NCBI RefSeq assembly: GCF_009796845.1
Contig: NZ_CP047025.1
Coordinates: forward strand, 1,302,001 to 1,366,000
DNA: 64,000 nt
DNA from: Cobetia sp. L2A1
Lineage (GTDB): Bacteria > Pseudomonadota > Gammaproteobacteria > Pseudomonadales > Halomonadaceae
Direction: 5' to 3'
Below the pieces are notes generated by a model. That model saw nothing but the letters and a program-made list of their open reading frames with translations. It was not told the origin of the DNA and did no database searches. Within the stretch, counting starts at the first letter, position 1, and every line of letters starts with the position of its first letter. Shown in pieces: positions 46,291 through 56,910 of the stretch. The translations under genes were made by a program, and so were the position numbers.

Positions 46291-48033
46291 ATGAGTCAGC
46301 AGATGATCAGACCTGCACGCCTGCGTTACGCGATTGCCTTTGCCACTGCCGCTGGATTGGCGGGGCTGTCGAGTCAGGCGATGGCGGATCAGTATCAAGA
46401 TGCCGCCAAGAAGTGGATCGACAAGGAATTCTCACCCTCCACGCTCAGCAAGGACGAGCAGATGTCCGAGCTTGAGTGGTTCATCAAGGCCGCCGAGCCG
46501 CTGCGCGGCATGGAAATCAAGGTGGCGTCCGAGACTCTCACGACGCATGAATATGAGTCCAAGGTGCTGGCCAAGGCCTTCACTGAGATAACGGGCATCA
46601 AGCTGACTCACGACCTTATCCAGGAAGGCGATGTCATCGAGAAACTGCAGACCCAGATGCAGTCGGGGCGCAACATCTACGATGCCTACGTCAATGATTC
46701 GGACCTGATCGGCACTCACTTCCGTTATGGCAAGGTCGTGCCGATCAGCGACATGATAAAAGGCGATGGCAAGGACTTTACCTCTCCGACGCTGGACCTG
46801 GACGACTTCATCGGACTGGACTTCACCACCGGGCCGGATGACAAGCTCTATCAGTTGCCGGATCAGCAGTTCGCCAACCTTTACTGGTTCCGCGCGGACT
46901 GGTTTGAGCGTGAAGACCTCAAGAAACAGTTCAAGGACAAGTACGGTTACGAACTGGGCGTACCGGTCAACTGGTCAGCCTATGAAGACATCGCCGACTT
47001 CTTCACCAATGACGTCAAGGAGTTGGACGGCAAGCGTGTCTATGGTCACATGGATTATGGCAAGAAGGACCCGTCACTCGGGTGGCGCTTCACCGATGCG
47101 TGGTTCTCCATGGCAGGGGCAGGTGACAAGGGGCTGCCCAATGGGTTGCCGGTGGACGAGTGGGGCATTCGGGTCGAGGAATGTCATCCCGTCGGGTCTT
47201 CCGTCACGCGTGGCGGTGCCACCAATGGTCCCGCGGCCGTGTATGCGACCGCCAAGTACGTCGAGTGGTTGGACAAGTACGCACCGCCAGAAGCCCAGGG
47301 CATGACCTTCTCCGAGTCTGGTCCGGTACCATCCCAGGGCAATATCGCACAGCAGATCTTCTGGTATACCGCCTTCACTGCGGACATGACGCGTGAAGGA
47401 CTGCCGGTGGTCAACGATGATGGCACGCCCAAGTGGCGCATGGCGCCGTCACCGCACGGCCCTTACTGGGAAGAGGGTATGAAGCTCGGCTATCAGGACG
47501 TGGGTGCATGGACCTTCTTTGACTCCACGCCGGAGAAGAATCGTCTGGCCGCGTGGCTGTATGCCCAGTTCGTGACGGCCAAGACTGTCTCGCTCAAGAA
47601 GACACTGGAAGGGCTGACGCCGATCCGCGAGTCTGACATCCAGTCACAGGCGATGACCGATGCTGCACCCAAGTTGGGTGGTCTGGTCGAGTTCTACAGA
47701 AGCCCGGCGCGCGTGCAGTGGTCACCAACCGGCACCAACGTACCGGATTATCCGAAGCTTGCTCAGCTGTGGTGGCAGTATATCTCTCAGGCTGCCAGTG
47801 GCGAGGCGACTCCGCAGGAAGCACTGGATGGGCTAGCCAAGGCGCAGGATCGTATCCTTGAGCGTCTGGAGCGAGCCAATGTGATGCCGAACTGCGGGCC
47901 GAAGCTCAATGAAGAACGCGATGCTCAGTACTGGCTAGACCAGCCGGGCGCACCCAAGCCCAAGCTGGAAAATGAAAAGCCTCAGGGCGAGACCATTGCC
48001 TATGATGAGCTACTCAAGAGTTGGAAAGAATGA
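46291..48033 (+). CDS. glpV: Glycerol ABC transporter substrate-binding protein GlpV
   Basis: A 580-residue periplasmic binding protein, the large type used by GlpSTPQV transporters. Signal peptide about 1-32 (ending SQAMA), then QYQDAAKKWIDKEFSPSTLSKDEQMSELEWFIKAAEP, GRNIYDAYVNDSDLIG, WFRADWFEREDLKKQF and SPHGPYWEEGMKLGYQDVGAWTFF. The ATG at 46291 follows AAAGGGACATCCC. It is the last gene of the operon, separated from its transporter genes by the beta-helix gene; the terminator at 48066-48105 ends the transcript. Confidence 0.9.
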   Translation: MSQQMIRPARLRYAIAFATAAGLAGLSSQAMADQYQDAAKKWIDKEFSPSTLSKDEQMSELEWFIKAAEPLRGMEIKVASETLTTHEYESKVLAKAFTEITGIKLTHDLIQEGDVIEKLQTQMQSGRNIYDAYVNDSDLIGTHFRYGKVVPISDMIKGDGKDFTSPTLDLDDFIGLDFTTGPDDKLYQLPDQQFANLYWFRADWFEREDLKKQFKDKYGYELGVPVNWSAYEDIADFFTNDVKELDGKRVYGHMDYGKKDPSLGWRFTDAWFSMAGAGDKGLPNGLPVDEWGIRVEECHPVGSSVTRGGATNGPAAVYATAKYVEWLDKYAPPEAQGMTFSESGPVPSQGNIAQQIFWYTAFTADMTREGLPVVNDDGTPKWRMAPSPHGPYWEEGMKLGYQDVGAWTFFDSTPEKNRLAAWLYAQFVTAKTVSLKKTLEGLTPIRESDIQSQAMTDAAPKLGGLVEFYRSPARVQWSPTGTNVPDYPKLAQLWWQYISQAASGEATPQEALDGLAKAQDRILERLERANVMPNCGPKLNEERDAQYWLDQPGAPKPKLENEKPQGETIAYDELLKSWKE

Positions 48034-48065
48034 TGTCCGAGTCATCAGATTGATGCTGACATGAC

Positions 48066-48105
48066 AAAAAACGCCCCTGCCGGTTTCCCGGCAGGGGCGT
48101 TTTTT
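48066..48105. terminator. Bidirectional terminator between glpV and gcvP
   Basis: Stem CGCCCCTGCCGG/CCGGCAGGGGCG with loop TTTC, six A before and six T after. Confidence 0.95.
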
Positions 48106-48167
48106 CATGTGGCACATCCGTCAGAAGCTGTCGGACATATCAGTCGCGACGCTTCAGTCACGACGGT

Positions 48168-51062
48168 TCAGTCACGATATAGATCGATGCTCGGGCAGGA
48201 GCAGATCAACTGACGATCGCCGTGCACGTTATCCACTCGGTTGACCGCCGGCCACTGCTTGGCAGCCTTGACGTGCTCGCTCGGGAAGGCGCCAATCTCA
48301 CGTGAGTAGCCACGATTCCAGTCAGCATCCATCAGATCTGCCTGAGTGTGCGGGGCATGTATCAGCGGGTTGTCTTCCAGCGTCCACTCGCCTTGCTCGA
48401 CACGCGTGATCTCGGCACGAATCGCGATCATTGCATCGCAGAAACGGTCGATCTCGTAGAGGGATTCGGATTCGGTCGGCTCTACCATCAGGGTCCCGGC
48501 GACCGGGAACGACATGGTTGGCGCATGGAAGCCATAATCGATCAGGCGCTTGGCGATGTCTTCTTCGCTGATGCCGGAAGCAGCCTTGAGCGGACGAATG
48601 TCGATGATGCACTCATGTGCCACGGTGCCGTTCTTGCCACGATAGAGCACCGGGTAGTGGCCATCGAGACGGGTGGCGATGTAGTTGGCGTTGAGTATGG
48701 CCAGTTCAGTCGCCTCACGCAGACCACGCGCGCCCATCATCTTGATGTAGGCCCAGGAAATCGGCAGGATCGCCGCGGAGCCGAAGGCAGCCGCTGAGAC
48801 AGCCGTACATTCCGGCTTGACGCCCTGAAGCGGCGTGACTACGTGATTGGAAACGAAGGGTGCCAGATGTGACTTGACGCCGATAGGGCCCATGCCCGGG
48901 CCACCGCCGCCATGCGGAATGCAGAAGGTCTTGTGCAGATTGAGGTGTGAGACATCGCCGCCGAAATCGCCGGGACGACAGATACCGACCTGAGCGTTCA
49001 TGTTGGCGCCGTCGATATACACCTGGCCGCCGTGATCGTGAACGATCTGGCAAGCCTCGCGCACGGTTTCTTCGAACACCCCGTGGGTCGACGGATAGGT
49101 GATCATGATGGCGGAGAGCTTGTCACTGTACTGCTCAGCCTTGGTGCGCAGATCATTGATATCGATGTTACCGCTGACGTCACACTCGACCACCACCACC
49201 TTCATTGCGGCCATCGCCGCAGACGCCGGATTGGTGCCGTGAGCGGAACTGGGGATCAGGCAGATATCGCGGGCAGCTTCGCCAATGGAGGCTTGATAGC
49301 GACGAATTGCCACCAGGCCTGCATATTCACCCTGGGCGCCGGAGTTGGGCTGCATGGAGATGGCGTCGTAGCCGGTGATCTCGACCAGGAAGGCTGACAG
49401 CTCATCGATCATCTGACGATAGCCCACCACTTGATCGGAAGGTGCGAACGGATGAATGCTCGCAAATTCGGGCCAGGTGATGGGAATCATCTCGGTGGTG
49501 GCATTGAGCTTCATGGTGCAGCTGCCTAGCGGGATCATGGCGTGGGTCAACGACAGATCCTTGTTCTCCAGGCGCTTCAGGTAGCGCAGCATCTCGGTTT
49601 CCGAGTGATACCGGCTGAAGGTCGGGTGGGTCAGGAAGTCGCTGTCACGACGGCAGGCAGCAGGGATGCCGCGGGAGCCTGAGGTCAGTAGCTCCTGATC
49701 CAGTCCTGCGACTGACAAGCCGTGCTCTTCACCCAGCAGTACGTCAAATAGCACCGCAACATCGGTAGCCGTGGTGGTTTCATCGAGGTTGATCGTGACA
49801 CGACCATCGCCGTGGTGACGCAGATTGATCTCATGGGTCAGCTCACGGCCCAGAATTTTTCCTTCATCGATATCGGTAATGGTGATGGCATCGAACCAGC
49901 TGGAATGCTGCAAGCTCAGGCCGCTGCGCGTGACACCCTCGGCGAGAATGCTGGTCAGGCGCTGCACGCGAGTCGCGATGCGCTTGAGGCCTTCAGCGCC
50001 GTGATAGACAGCGTAGAAACCAGCGATATTGGCCAGTAATGCCTGGGCGGTACAGATGTTTGAGGTCGCCTTCTCGCGGCGGATGTGCTGCTCACGCGTC
50101 TGCATCGCCATGCGCAGTGCAGGGTTTCCGCGTGAATCCTTGGAGACACCGATGATGCGGCCCGGGATGGAACGCTTGAGCTTGTCGGTCGTGGCAAAGA
50201 AGGCAGCATGCGGGCCACCGAAGCCCATCGGTACGCCGAAGCGCTGGGAGGTGCCGACGACGATATCAGCACCGAGGCTACCCGGCGACTTGAGCAGTAC
50301 GAGGCTGAGCAGGTCGGCGGCGACGACGGTCATCGCGCCCTTTGCGCGAGTGGTTTCCAGCAATGGCGCCAGATCACGCACTTCACCGGTATTGCCTGGA
50401 TACTGGAACAACGCACCGAAGATATCGTACTCACCGACATTCTCGGCAGCATCGACGATCAGCTCGAAACCGAAGTAGTCGGCGCGAGTACGCATGACGT
50501 CCAGCGTCTGCGGCAGCACGTCGTCAGAGATGAAGAAGCGGGTGCTCTTGTTCTTCTTGTTGCCACGTTGACACAGCGCCATCGCTTCAGCGGCGGCAGT
50601 AGCTTCATCCAGCAGGCTGGCGTTGGCCAGCTCCATGCCGGTGAGATCCATCACGGCTTGCTGGAAGTTGAGTAGCCCTTCGAGACGGCCCTGAGCGATT
50701 TCCGGCTGATACGGCGTGTAGGCGGTATACCAGCCCGGATTTTCCAGCACGTTGCGCTGAATGACGGCAGGCAGGTGGGTGTTGTGATACCCCTGGCCGA
50801 TATAGGTCTTGAAGACCTTGTTCTGGCGTGCGAGACGCTTGAGGTAGTCCAGCGCCTCAGACTCAGTGCGCGGCCCTTCGAGTTCCAGTTCCCGATTCAG
50901 GCGAATCGCGGCCGGTACGGTGCGGTCAATCAGCTGACCGATACTGTCTTCACCGAGCGTGGCCAGCATGCGCGCCACATTGGCATCAGTCGGGCCATTG
51001 TGACGGGAAATGAATTCATCGTGTCCGGCCAACTGGGCCAGGGTATGCGTCTCGTGTGCCAT
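48168..51062 (-). CDS. gcvP: Glycine dehydrogenase (decarboxylating), P protein
   Basis: A 964-residue fused P protein. The PLP lysine is in [22 protein letters not shown], the N-terminal half has [14 protein letters not shown] and [21 protein letters not shown], and [13 protein letters not shown] opens the second half. It decarboxylates glycine and passes the aminomethyl group to GcvH. The ATG at 51062 fits the E. coli start ([11 protein letters not shown]); the upstream open frame is not family-like. Same strand as gcvH, 239 bp downstream of it. Confidence 0.97.
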   Translation of the reverse strand: MAHETHTLAQLAGHDEFISRHNGPTDANVARMLATLGEDSIGQLIDRTVPAAIRLNRELELEGPRTESEALDYLKRLARQNKVFKTYIGQGYHNTHLPAVIQRNVLENPGWYTAYTPYQPEIAQGRLEGLLNFQQAVMDLTGMELANASLLDEATAAAEAMALCQRGNKKNKSTRFFISDDVLPQTLDVMRTRADYFGFELIVDAAENVGEYDIFGALFQYPGNTGEVRDLAPLLETTRAKGAMTVVAADLLSLVLLKSPGSLGADIVVGTSQRFGVPMGFGGPHAAFFATTDKLKRSIPGRIIGVSKDSRGNPALRMAMQTREQHIRREKATSNICTAQALLANIAGFYAVYHGAEGLKRIATRVQRLTSILAEGVTRSGLSLQHSSWFDAITITDIDEGKILGRELTHEINLRHHGDGRVTINLDETTTATDVAVLFDVLLGEEHGLSVAGLDQELLTSGSRGIPAACRRDSDFLTHPTFSRYHSETEMLRYLKRLENKDLSLTHAMIPLGSCTMKLNATTEMIPITWPEFASIHPFAPSDQVVGYRQMIDELSAFLVEITGYDAISMQPNSGAQGEYAGLVAIRRYQASIGEAARDICLIPSSAHGTNPASAAMAAMKVVVVECDVSGNIDINDLRTKAEQYSDKLSAIMITYPSTHGVFEETVREACQIVHDHGGQVYIDGANMNAQVGICRPGDFGGDVSHLNLHKTFCIPHGGGGPGMGPIGVKSHLAPFVSNHVVTPLQGVKPECTAVSAAAFGSAAILPISWAYIKMMGARGLREATELAILNANYIATRLDGHYPVLYRGKNGTVAHECIIDIRPLKAASGISEEDIAKRLIDYGFHAPTMSFPVAGTLMVEPTESESLYEIDRFCDAMIAIRAEITRVEQGEWTLEDNPLIHAPHTQADLMDADWNRGYSREIGAFPSEHVKAAKQWPAVNRVDNVHGDRQLICSCPSIDLYRD

Positions 51063-51301
51063 GCAAAAAGTCCTGTGCTGCGTCGGGAGCTGCAGAGTGG
51101 CGGCTCGCGGGAGGAACATCGCCTTGCCTGTGTGACATCAGCGTATCTCCCGCCTTGAAGCGCGGAATGTGCGATGGCGAGGCAAGGGAGTGAAATGAAC
51201 AGGTGCTGCAAGGGAAGCTCAACGGCGGCGAAACATGCGCTGAGTGAAGGGCGCCTCCTGCCTTGAAATATATGGCATTTGTAGCAGGAGGCTGACTGGC
51301 A

Positions 51302-51694
51302 TCAGGCTTCGCTTTCGACCAGCAGGGTATAAGTCTCAGCGTCTAGCAGCTTCTCGAGCTCATCGCTATCGGCGACTTTCATCTTGAGAATCCAGGCATC
51401 GTCGTAAGGGCTTTCATTGACGGACTCTGGTGCGTCTTCGAGGCTCTCATTGATGGCAATGACTTCACCTGCCAGCGGTGCATACAGGTCAGAAGCCGCT
51501 TTGACAGATTCGATGACACCGAATTCTTCTTCAAGCGCCAGCTCTCGGCCGATTTCCGGCAATTCGACAAAGACGACATCGCCCAAGGCTTCCTGAGCGT
51601 GGTCAGTGATACCGATGGTCACGGTGCCATCACCGTTGTTCTGAACCCACTCGTGACTTTCGGTGTACTTAAGCATGGCAGGAATATTGCTCAT
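51302..51694 (-). CDS. gcvH: Glycine cleavage system H protein
   Basis: A 130-residue lipoyl carrier. The lipoylated lysine is in [18 protein letters not shown] and the N-terminus [10 protein letters not shown] is typical. It shuttles the aminomethyl group between GcvP, GcvT and the lipoamide dehydrogenase. First gene of the minus-strand gcvH-gcvP pair. Confidence 0.97.
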   Translation of the reverse strand: MSNIPAMLKYTESHEWVQNNGDGTVTIGITDHAQEALGDVVFVELPEIGRELALEEEFGVIESVKAASDLYAPLAGEVIAINESLEDAPESVNESPYDDAWILKMKVADSDELEKLLDAETYTLLVESEA

Positions 51695-52387
51695 GAGTAT
51701 TTCCTATGTGAAAAGTTTTTCTGATTCAGGGAATCGGTTCGTCATTATGCACGAAGGTATCCAAGCGTGGCAGTGGCTGAATGCCGCGTGCCGCTACGAC
51801 TTTTGGCGAGTGTGCATGACGCCCGTCTCTCTATCGTGGTCTGCCATTCAGCCAACGTCCAGTCTCATCCTTCAGTGAGTCCTGAGTCCCGTATTGGAAG
51901 GCTCAAGGCCGGTTGCCATGGTGTCAGTTGATGATCGATATCTTTTTCAGCGAGCGCCTTGAAGCACCCATTGAGTGGCACTGGATGAATGCCTTGTACC
52001 GACTTGCCAGGTCGTGACACTCGCGCTAAGGTGCTGCTTGTTTCGTATAGGAAACTTGTTTCCATGTTGTGCTACGACTGCCGTGCTGTCAATTACTCCT
52101 GTATCAGGTGAGCAGATGAAGCCTGCAAGTTTTCACACAATGTTCTCGAGAAGAGCGCTGTTCACTGGATTTCCACACGACACACGATGAAAGGTTATGG
52201 CAAGGCGCGATCTATTGTATTTTTTACGTGGCATGTGACTCGCAACCTAGCGTAAAGCCCTGTCGGGCTAGTGAAGTCTGGTGGCTTCCGCTAATGTGAG
52301 CCCTCACATGATGATGAGGTCATGTGACGTCTCGTAAGCGTGTACTGAAAATCGTGAAACAAAAATAATTCAGCGGAGGAAATCTGC
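51695..52387. other. 693-bp divergent control region between gcvH and alsT
   Basis: No gene supported. I searched both strands for a glycine riboswitch (conserved GCCGAAGGGGCAA-type core) and found none. Visible palindromes are GGAAAC-TT-GTTTCC at 52050-52063, a small hairpin AGCCC/GGGCT at 52256-52269 and ATGTGAG-CC-CTCACAT at 52294-52309. Confidence 0.6.
52294..52309. promoter_or_regulatory. Operator-like palindrome upstream of alsT
   Basis: ATGTGAG-CC-CTCACAT, seven-base arms with a two-base spacer, about 80 bp before the symporter start. CATGTGAC occurs twice nearby. The TGTGA/TCACA half-sites are four bases apart, not six, so it is not a CRP site of normal spacing. Confidence 0.5.
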
Positions 52388-53755
52388 GTGGAAATGATCA
52401 GTTCTATCTTTACCGCCATCAATGGCGTCGTGTGGGGCCCATTGATGTTGATCCTGCTTCTCGGGGTGGGTTTCTATCTTCAGGCTGGCCTCAAGGGCAT
52501 GCCGATTCGAAAGCTGGGTACTGGCTTCAAGCTATTATGGAGTGGACGCACGCCGGGCAAGGCCAGCGACGGTGAAATCTCTCCGTTCAATGCCCTGATG
52601 ACATCTCTGTCAGCCACCATTGGTACGGGTAATATCGCCGGTGTGGCGACGGCGATTGCGCTAGGTGGGCCGGGTGCGATCTTCTGGATGTGGATGACGG
52701 CGTTGGTCGGGATGGCAACCAAGTATGCCGAGGCGGTGTGTGCGGTGCGTTATCGTGAAGTGGATGACACCGGAGCTCACGTTGGTGGGCCGATGTATTA
52801 CATCCGTAACGGCCTGGGTGCCAAGTGGGCGTGGTTGGGTGGCGCTTTTGCCTTCTTCGGTTGCTTCGCGGCCTTTGGTATTGGCAACACCGTACAATCC
52901 AATTCGGTAGCTGATGCGCTGGAAACCTCCTTCGCTATTCCGCATTGGGTGTCTGGTATCGTGATGATGGTGCTGGCAGGCGCAGTTATCCTGGGCGGCA
53001 TCAAGCGTATCTCCAGCGTTGCCGGCAAGCTGGTGCCTTTCATGGCCGTCGCCTACTTTGTCGCAGGTATCATCATTCTGATGATCAATGCCGACCAGAT
53101 CGGGCATGCTTTTGGTCTTATCTTCACCTACGCATTCAATCCTGTTGCCGCGACGGGTGGCTTTGCAGGCGCAGCTGTCATGGCAGCGGTTCGCTTCGGT
53201 GTGGCGCGCGGTATCTTCTCCAATGAAGCGGGTTTAGGTAGCGCGCCGATTGCTCACGCAGCGGCGCAGACCAATAATCCGGTCCGTCAGGGGTTGGTGG
53301 CGATGCTGGGTACGTTTATCGATACCATCGTCATCTGCACCATTACTGCATTGGCCATCATTACGTCAGGACTATGGTCTTCCGGTGAGACCGGTGCTGC
53401 TTTGACCTCGATGTCCTTTGATCAGGCATTGCCGGGCGTCGGTGATCACATCGTGGCTATTGCGTTGGCGGTATTTGCTTTCACTACCATTCTTGGCTGG
53501 TCCTTCTACGGTGAGAAGTGTTTCCAGTATCTGTTCGGCACGCGTGCAATCATGCTATATCGCATCTTGTTCGTGATCGCGATTCCACTTGGTGCAATGG
53601 CGAAGCTGGACTTGATCTGGCTGATGGCAGATACCTTCAACGCGCTGATGGCGATCCCCAACCTTATCGGTCTGGCGTTGCTGTCACCGGTAGTCTTCAA
53701 GCTCACGCGTGATTATTTCGACGGCAAGGATGTGATGGCCGGCGAAGATCGCTAA
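52388..53755 (+). CDS. alsT: Sodium:alanine/glycine symporter (AGCS family)
   Basis: A 455-residue membrane protein of the alanine/glycine:cation symporter family. It carries SLSATIGTGNIAGVATAIALGGPGAIFWMW and the KYAEAVCAVRYRE region, then ARGIFSNEAGLGSAPIAHAAAQ, all family signatures. About ten membrane segments. The start is GTG with GGAGG upstream; an ATG two codons later is possible. It leads towards gcvT and probably supplies glycine to the cleavage system. Confidence 0.92.
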   Translation: MEMISSIFTAINGVVWGPLMLILLLGVGFYLQAGLKGMPIRKLGTGFKLLWSGRTPGKASDGEISPFNALMTSLSATIGTGNIAGVATAIALGGPGAIFWMWMTALVGMATKYAEAVCAVRYREVDDTGAHVGGPMYYIRNGLGAKWAWLGGAFAFFGCFAAFGIGNTVQSNSVADALETSFAIPHWVSGIVMMVLAGAVILGGIKRISSVAGKLVPFMAVAYFVAGIIILMINADQIGHAFGLIFTYAFNPVAATGGFAGAAVMAAVRFGVARGIFSNEAGLGSAPIAHAAAQTNNPVRQGLVAMLGTFIDTIVICTITALAIITSGLWSSGETGAALTSMSFDQALPGVGDHIVAIALAVFAFTTILGWSFYGEKCFQYLFGTRAIMLYRILFVIAIPLGAMAKLDLIWLMADTFNALMAIPNLIGLALLSPVVFKLTRDYFDGKDVMAGEDR

Positions 53756-53943
53756 GACATATTCCTGATGTGATGAGTCATGAGGCTATCCGTCAGTCCT
53801 CGTGATCAGCGGACCGGGACTGGGTGGGAGTTGCATGGGTAGCTTCCACTCAGGTGTTCAGATTTTCAGTTCACTAGCCTCCCGCGGCCTGGGTCCCCCC
53901 CTTGGCTGTCTGCGAGTTTTGCATGCCAACCTGGAGAATTCCG

Positions 53944-55077
53944 ATGTCTGATTCCGCCTCAGTGCAAGGTCTCAAACAGACCGCACTTCATGACCTGCAT
54001 ATTGAGCAGGGTGCCAAGATGGTCGAGTTTGCTGGCTATTCCATGCCGGTCCAGTATCCGCTGGGCGTCAAGAAGGAGCATGAGCACACTCGCGCCAAGG
54101 CTGGCCTGTTTGATGTCTCACACATGGGGCAGTTGATTCTTCGTGGCGAGAATGTGCAGGCGGCGCTTGAGACCCTGGTGCCAACGGATATCGTTGATCT
54201 GCCGATAGGGATGCAGCGTTATGGATTATTCACCTCTGATACAGGCGGTATTCTGGATGACCTGATGATCGTCAATGGGGGCGACCATCTGTACGTGGTG
54301 GTGAATGCTGCCTGCAAGGATCAGGATGTCGCACATCTACGCGTCGGCTTGCCGATGACGATAGACATGGAGGTGCTCAATGATCGTGCGCTATTGGCAT
54401 TGCAAGGGCCGTTGGCTCACGCAGTGATGCAGCGTCTGGCACCTGAGGCCTGTGAGCTGACCTTCATGCATCACGCACATGTCAGCATTGATGGCATCGA
54501 TTGCTGGGTCAGTCGTAGTGGCTATACAGGTGAGGACGGCTTTGAAATTTCAGTGCCAAATGCTGAAGCAGAGCGTTTCGCACGCATGTTATTGGCTGAT
54601 GAGTCAGTAGAGTTCATCGGCTTGGGCGCACGCGATTCTCTGCGCCTGGAGGCGGGACTTTGCCTCTATGGTCATGATCTGGATACCACGACCACGCCGG
54701 TGGAGGGGAGTCTGGTCTGGGCATTGGGCAAGGCACGTCGTCACGGCGGGGTACGTGAGGGAGGTTTCCCGGGAGGAGATGTCATCCTGACGCAGATCGC
54801 CAACAAGGATCACACCCGCAAGCGAGTGGGGCTGGTCGCTGAAGGGCGTGCACCGGTTCGCGAAGGCGCTGAGCTGTTCGATGATGAGGGCACGCTTGTC
54901 GGTGTCGTAACGTCAGGTAGCTTTGGCCCTACGTATGGTAAGCCGGTAGCGATGGGCTATGTGGCAGTGGCACATGGCGCGTTGGATACGCAGCTGTTTG
55001 CTGATGTGCGTGGCAAGCGCCTGCCGATGACAGTGACGAAGATGCCATTCGTTGAGCAGCGCTATTATCGTGGCTAG
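53944..55077 (+). CDS. gcvT: Aminomethyltransferase, glycine cleavage T protein
   Basis: A 377-residue T protein: QTALHDLHIEQGAKMVEFAGYSMPVQYP, SHMGQL, RSGYTGEDGFEISVP and GLGARDSLRLEAGLCLYGHDLD. It transfers the methylene group to tetrahydrofolate. GGAG precedes the ATG at 53944. It lies 188 bp after alsT on the same strand, apart from gcvH-gcvP. Confidence 0.97.
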   Translation: MSDSASVQGLKQTALHDLHIEQGAKMVEFAGYSMPVQYPLGVKKEHEHTRAKAGLFDVSHMGQLILRGENVQAALETLVPTDIVDLPIGMQRYGLFTSDTGGILDDLMIVNGGDHLYVVVNAACKDQDVAHLRVGLPMTIDMEVLNDRALLALQGPLAHAVMQRLAPEACELTFMHHAHVSIDGIDCWVSRSGYTGEDGFEISVPNAEAERFARMLLADESVEFIGLGARDSLRLEAGLCLYGHDLDTTTTPVEGSLVWALGKARRHGGVREGGFPGGDVILTQIANKDHTRKRVGLVAEGRAPVREGAELFDDEGTLVGVVTSGSFGPTYGKPVAMGYVAVAHGALDTQLFADVRGKRLPMTVTKMPFVEQRYYRG

Positions 55078-55125
55078 TGGATTGCCTGAGCTGGTGCTGT
55101 AGCATAGCGCTGAAATGAGAACGTC

Positions 55126-55154
55126 AAAAGGGACTGCCATGGCAGTCCCTTTTT
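55126..55154 (+). terminator. Terminator of gcvT
   Basis: Perfect palindrome GGGACTGCCATGGCAGTCCC with four A before and five T after. Confidence 0.9.
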
Positions 55155-55264
55155 CATGCCGGTGATTCCGTTCAGGCGCTACTCAGCCTATATCGACGCC
55201 TCTCACCCTGCATGCGAGAGGGAAGGAAGGCGGGCTGCAAGAGAGTGACCGGAATGACAGGCAC

Positions 55265-55293
55265 AAAAAAGCCCGCCAGAGGCGGGCTTTTTT
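55265..55293. terminator. Terminator of the cold-shock gene
   Basis: Stem GCCCGCC/GGCGGGC with loop AGA, six A before and six T after; works in both directions. Confidence 0.9.
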
Positions 55294-55332
55294 GTCGGAG
55301 GAGGGGTTAGCCTCATCCTGCTAAATCAAAGC

Positions 55333-55539
55333 TTAGTCAACCAGCTTGATGTTAGCGGCCTGGAGGCCTTTCTTGCCCTGGGTGACGTCGAAGGAAACCT
55401 TCTGACCGTCTTGCAGAGACTTGAAGCCTTCAGCCTGAATTTCGGAGAAGTGTGCGAACAGGTCGTCACCGTTGTCGTCCGGAGAAATGAAGCCAAAACC
55501 TTTAGTGTCGTTAAACCACTTGACTGTACCAGTTGCCAT
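55333..55539 (-). CDS. csp: Cold-shock protein (CspA family)
   Basis: A 68-residue single cold-shock domain. RNP1 is KGFGFIS and RNP2 is DLFAHFS; the N-terminus is [12 protein letters not shown]. It binds single-stranded RNA or DNA and melts RNA structure. Such genes have long regulated leaders; the gene-free stretch upstream (55540 onward) could hold one. Which csp paralogue it is cannot be told. Confidence 0.95.
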   Translation of the reverse strand: MATGTVKWFNDTKGFGFISPDDNGDDLFAHFSEIQAEGFKSLQDGQKVSFDVTQGKKGLQAANIKLVD

Positions 55540-55965
55540 GATCGTAATTCCTTACTGATGATATTGCCGGGAGTTACCCGATATTAAGTGGGTAAAACAA
55601 GGAGGATATGCACCAGGTACCGAAGTGTTTCGATCACGACTGACGATATTCGACTTGCTAACCAACGAGAGCAATACTGCGCTGCTCAGACGCTAAGGTC
55701 AAATGAAATATCGAAAACTTCTCTGTTTGGCTAATGATCGTGCGGTAGATTTGAGCAAATACGCACGTCGTGAGCTGCAAGAATTCCAAAGAGAAAGGTG
55801 CGCCAAAGTGGGTGACTTCTTATCCCGTTATATTATGCGAAAGAATTAATGTAGATTGCGGCAGTATGCGTCGGCTTCTCTGCCATGAGGATGAAAGTGC
55901 TGTGAGATGTGCTTGCTGAAGGAGTAGTTTTAGGTAATAAAATGCTTTAATATCAATGGGTTGAT

Positions 55966-55998
55966 AGAAAATACCGACAGCGATGGCAGCGCTGTCGG
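55966..55998 (-). terminator. Likely terminator of scoAB
   Basis: CCGACAGCG (55974-55982) pairs with CGCTGTCGG (55990-55998), loop ATGGCAG; on the minus strand it is followed by TATTTTCT. About 155 bp past the scoB stop. Confidence 0.65.
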
Positions 55999-56034
55999 TG
56001 GATGGCAATAAAGCCATCAAGGCTCTCGGAGAGG

Positions 56035-56058
56035 AGGTGTGATGCGCCCATCACACCT
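56035..56058. repeat. Perfect inverted repeat downstream of scoB
   Basis: AGGTGTGATG and CATCACACCT, ten-base arms around CGCC. No T run on either side. It may be an mRNA 3'-end structure. Confidence 0.6.
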
Positions 56059-56151
56059 TGAGAGAGATCGATCAAAAAGCGATGCGTCGAATAGGCGGAA
56101 TCACCCAGCACTATTGGATAAATGTTGGGCAGAAAGTAATGGTTTTACTTT

Positions 56152-56814
56152 TTACGCATCGAGCTGCATTTCTGGCACGTGGTCCGGAATAATTAGTTTT
56201 CCAGCGGTCAGGCGACTGATGTCTTCGACGCTGACGCCGGGTGCGCGCTCCAGTAGATGGAAGGCACCGTCCTTGATCTCGAGGAAGGCTAGATCAGTCA
56301 GTACGCGGCGAATGCAGCCAGCGCCGGTTAGCGGCAGCTCACACTGACTCAGCAATTTTGACTCACCGTGCTTGGAGGCGTGGGTCATGGTGCAGATGAT
56401 ATTTTCGGCACCGGCGACCAGATCCATCGCGCCACCCATGCCCTTGACCAATTTGCCGGGAATCATCCAGCTGGCGATATTGCCATTAACATCGACTTCG
56501 AAGGCGCCGAGTACGGTCAGATCAACGTGCCCACCGCGGATCATCGCGAAGGATTCAGCTGAGTCGAAGATGGCCGCACCGTCGATGGCAGTGACGGTTT
56601 CCTTGCCGGCGTTGATCATGTCGGCGTCGACTTCATCCTCGTAAGGGTAGCGACCCATGCCCAGCAGGCCATTCTCGGACTGCAGCATCACTTCGATACC
56701 ATCAGGGATGTAGTTGGCGACCAGGGTCGGAATCCCGATGCCCAGATTGACGTAAGAGCCGTCCTGAATTTCCTGAGCCACTCGCTGGGCCATCTGTTCA
56801 CGTGTCAAAGCCAT
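56152..56814 (-). CDS. scoB: 3-oxoacid CoA-transferase subunit B
   Basis: A 220-residue B subunit. The catalytic glutamate is in QSENGLLGMG, and YVNLGIGIPTLVANYIPDG opens the fold. With ScoA it moves CoA from succinyl-CoA to acetoacetate or related 3-oxoacids. It follows scoA by 96 bp on the same strand. Confidence 0.93.
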   Translation of the reverse strand: MALTREQMAQRVAQEIQDGSYVNLGIGIPTLVANYIPDGIEVMLQSENGLLGMGRYPYEDEVDADMINAGKETVTAIDGAAIFDSAESFAMIRGGHVDLTVLGAFEVDVNGNIASWMIPGKLVKGMGGAMDLVAGAENIICTMTHASKHGESKLLSQCELPLTGAGCIRRVLTDLAFLEIKDGAFHLLERAPGVSVEDISRLTAGKLIIPDHVPEMQLDA

Positions 56815-56910
56815 GATTCATTCCTTGTCTTGAGCGCCATCACCGTCGGGTGGCGCATTGCCGTATCGAGAAATAGCGTGTTGAGACAGTCGGTGCAGGC
56901 GGAGCGAGGC

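Larger units (their letters stand above)
55540..56151. other. 612-bp gene-free region between csp and scoB
   Basis: It should contain the csp promoter and leader (left part), the end of the scoAB transcript, and two strong inverted repeats at 55974-55998 and 56035-56058. A 66-codon minus-strand frame here has no support. Confidence 0.5.

Noticed and set aside
52295..52308. CRP site TGTGA/TCACA upstream of alsT
   Set aside because: The half-sites are four bases apart instead of six, so normal CRP binding is unlikely; kept only as an unnamed palindrome.
51695..52387. Glycine riboswitch upstream of gcvH or alsT
   Set aside because: The expected conserved core was not found on either strand by eye; a covariance scan would be decisive.
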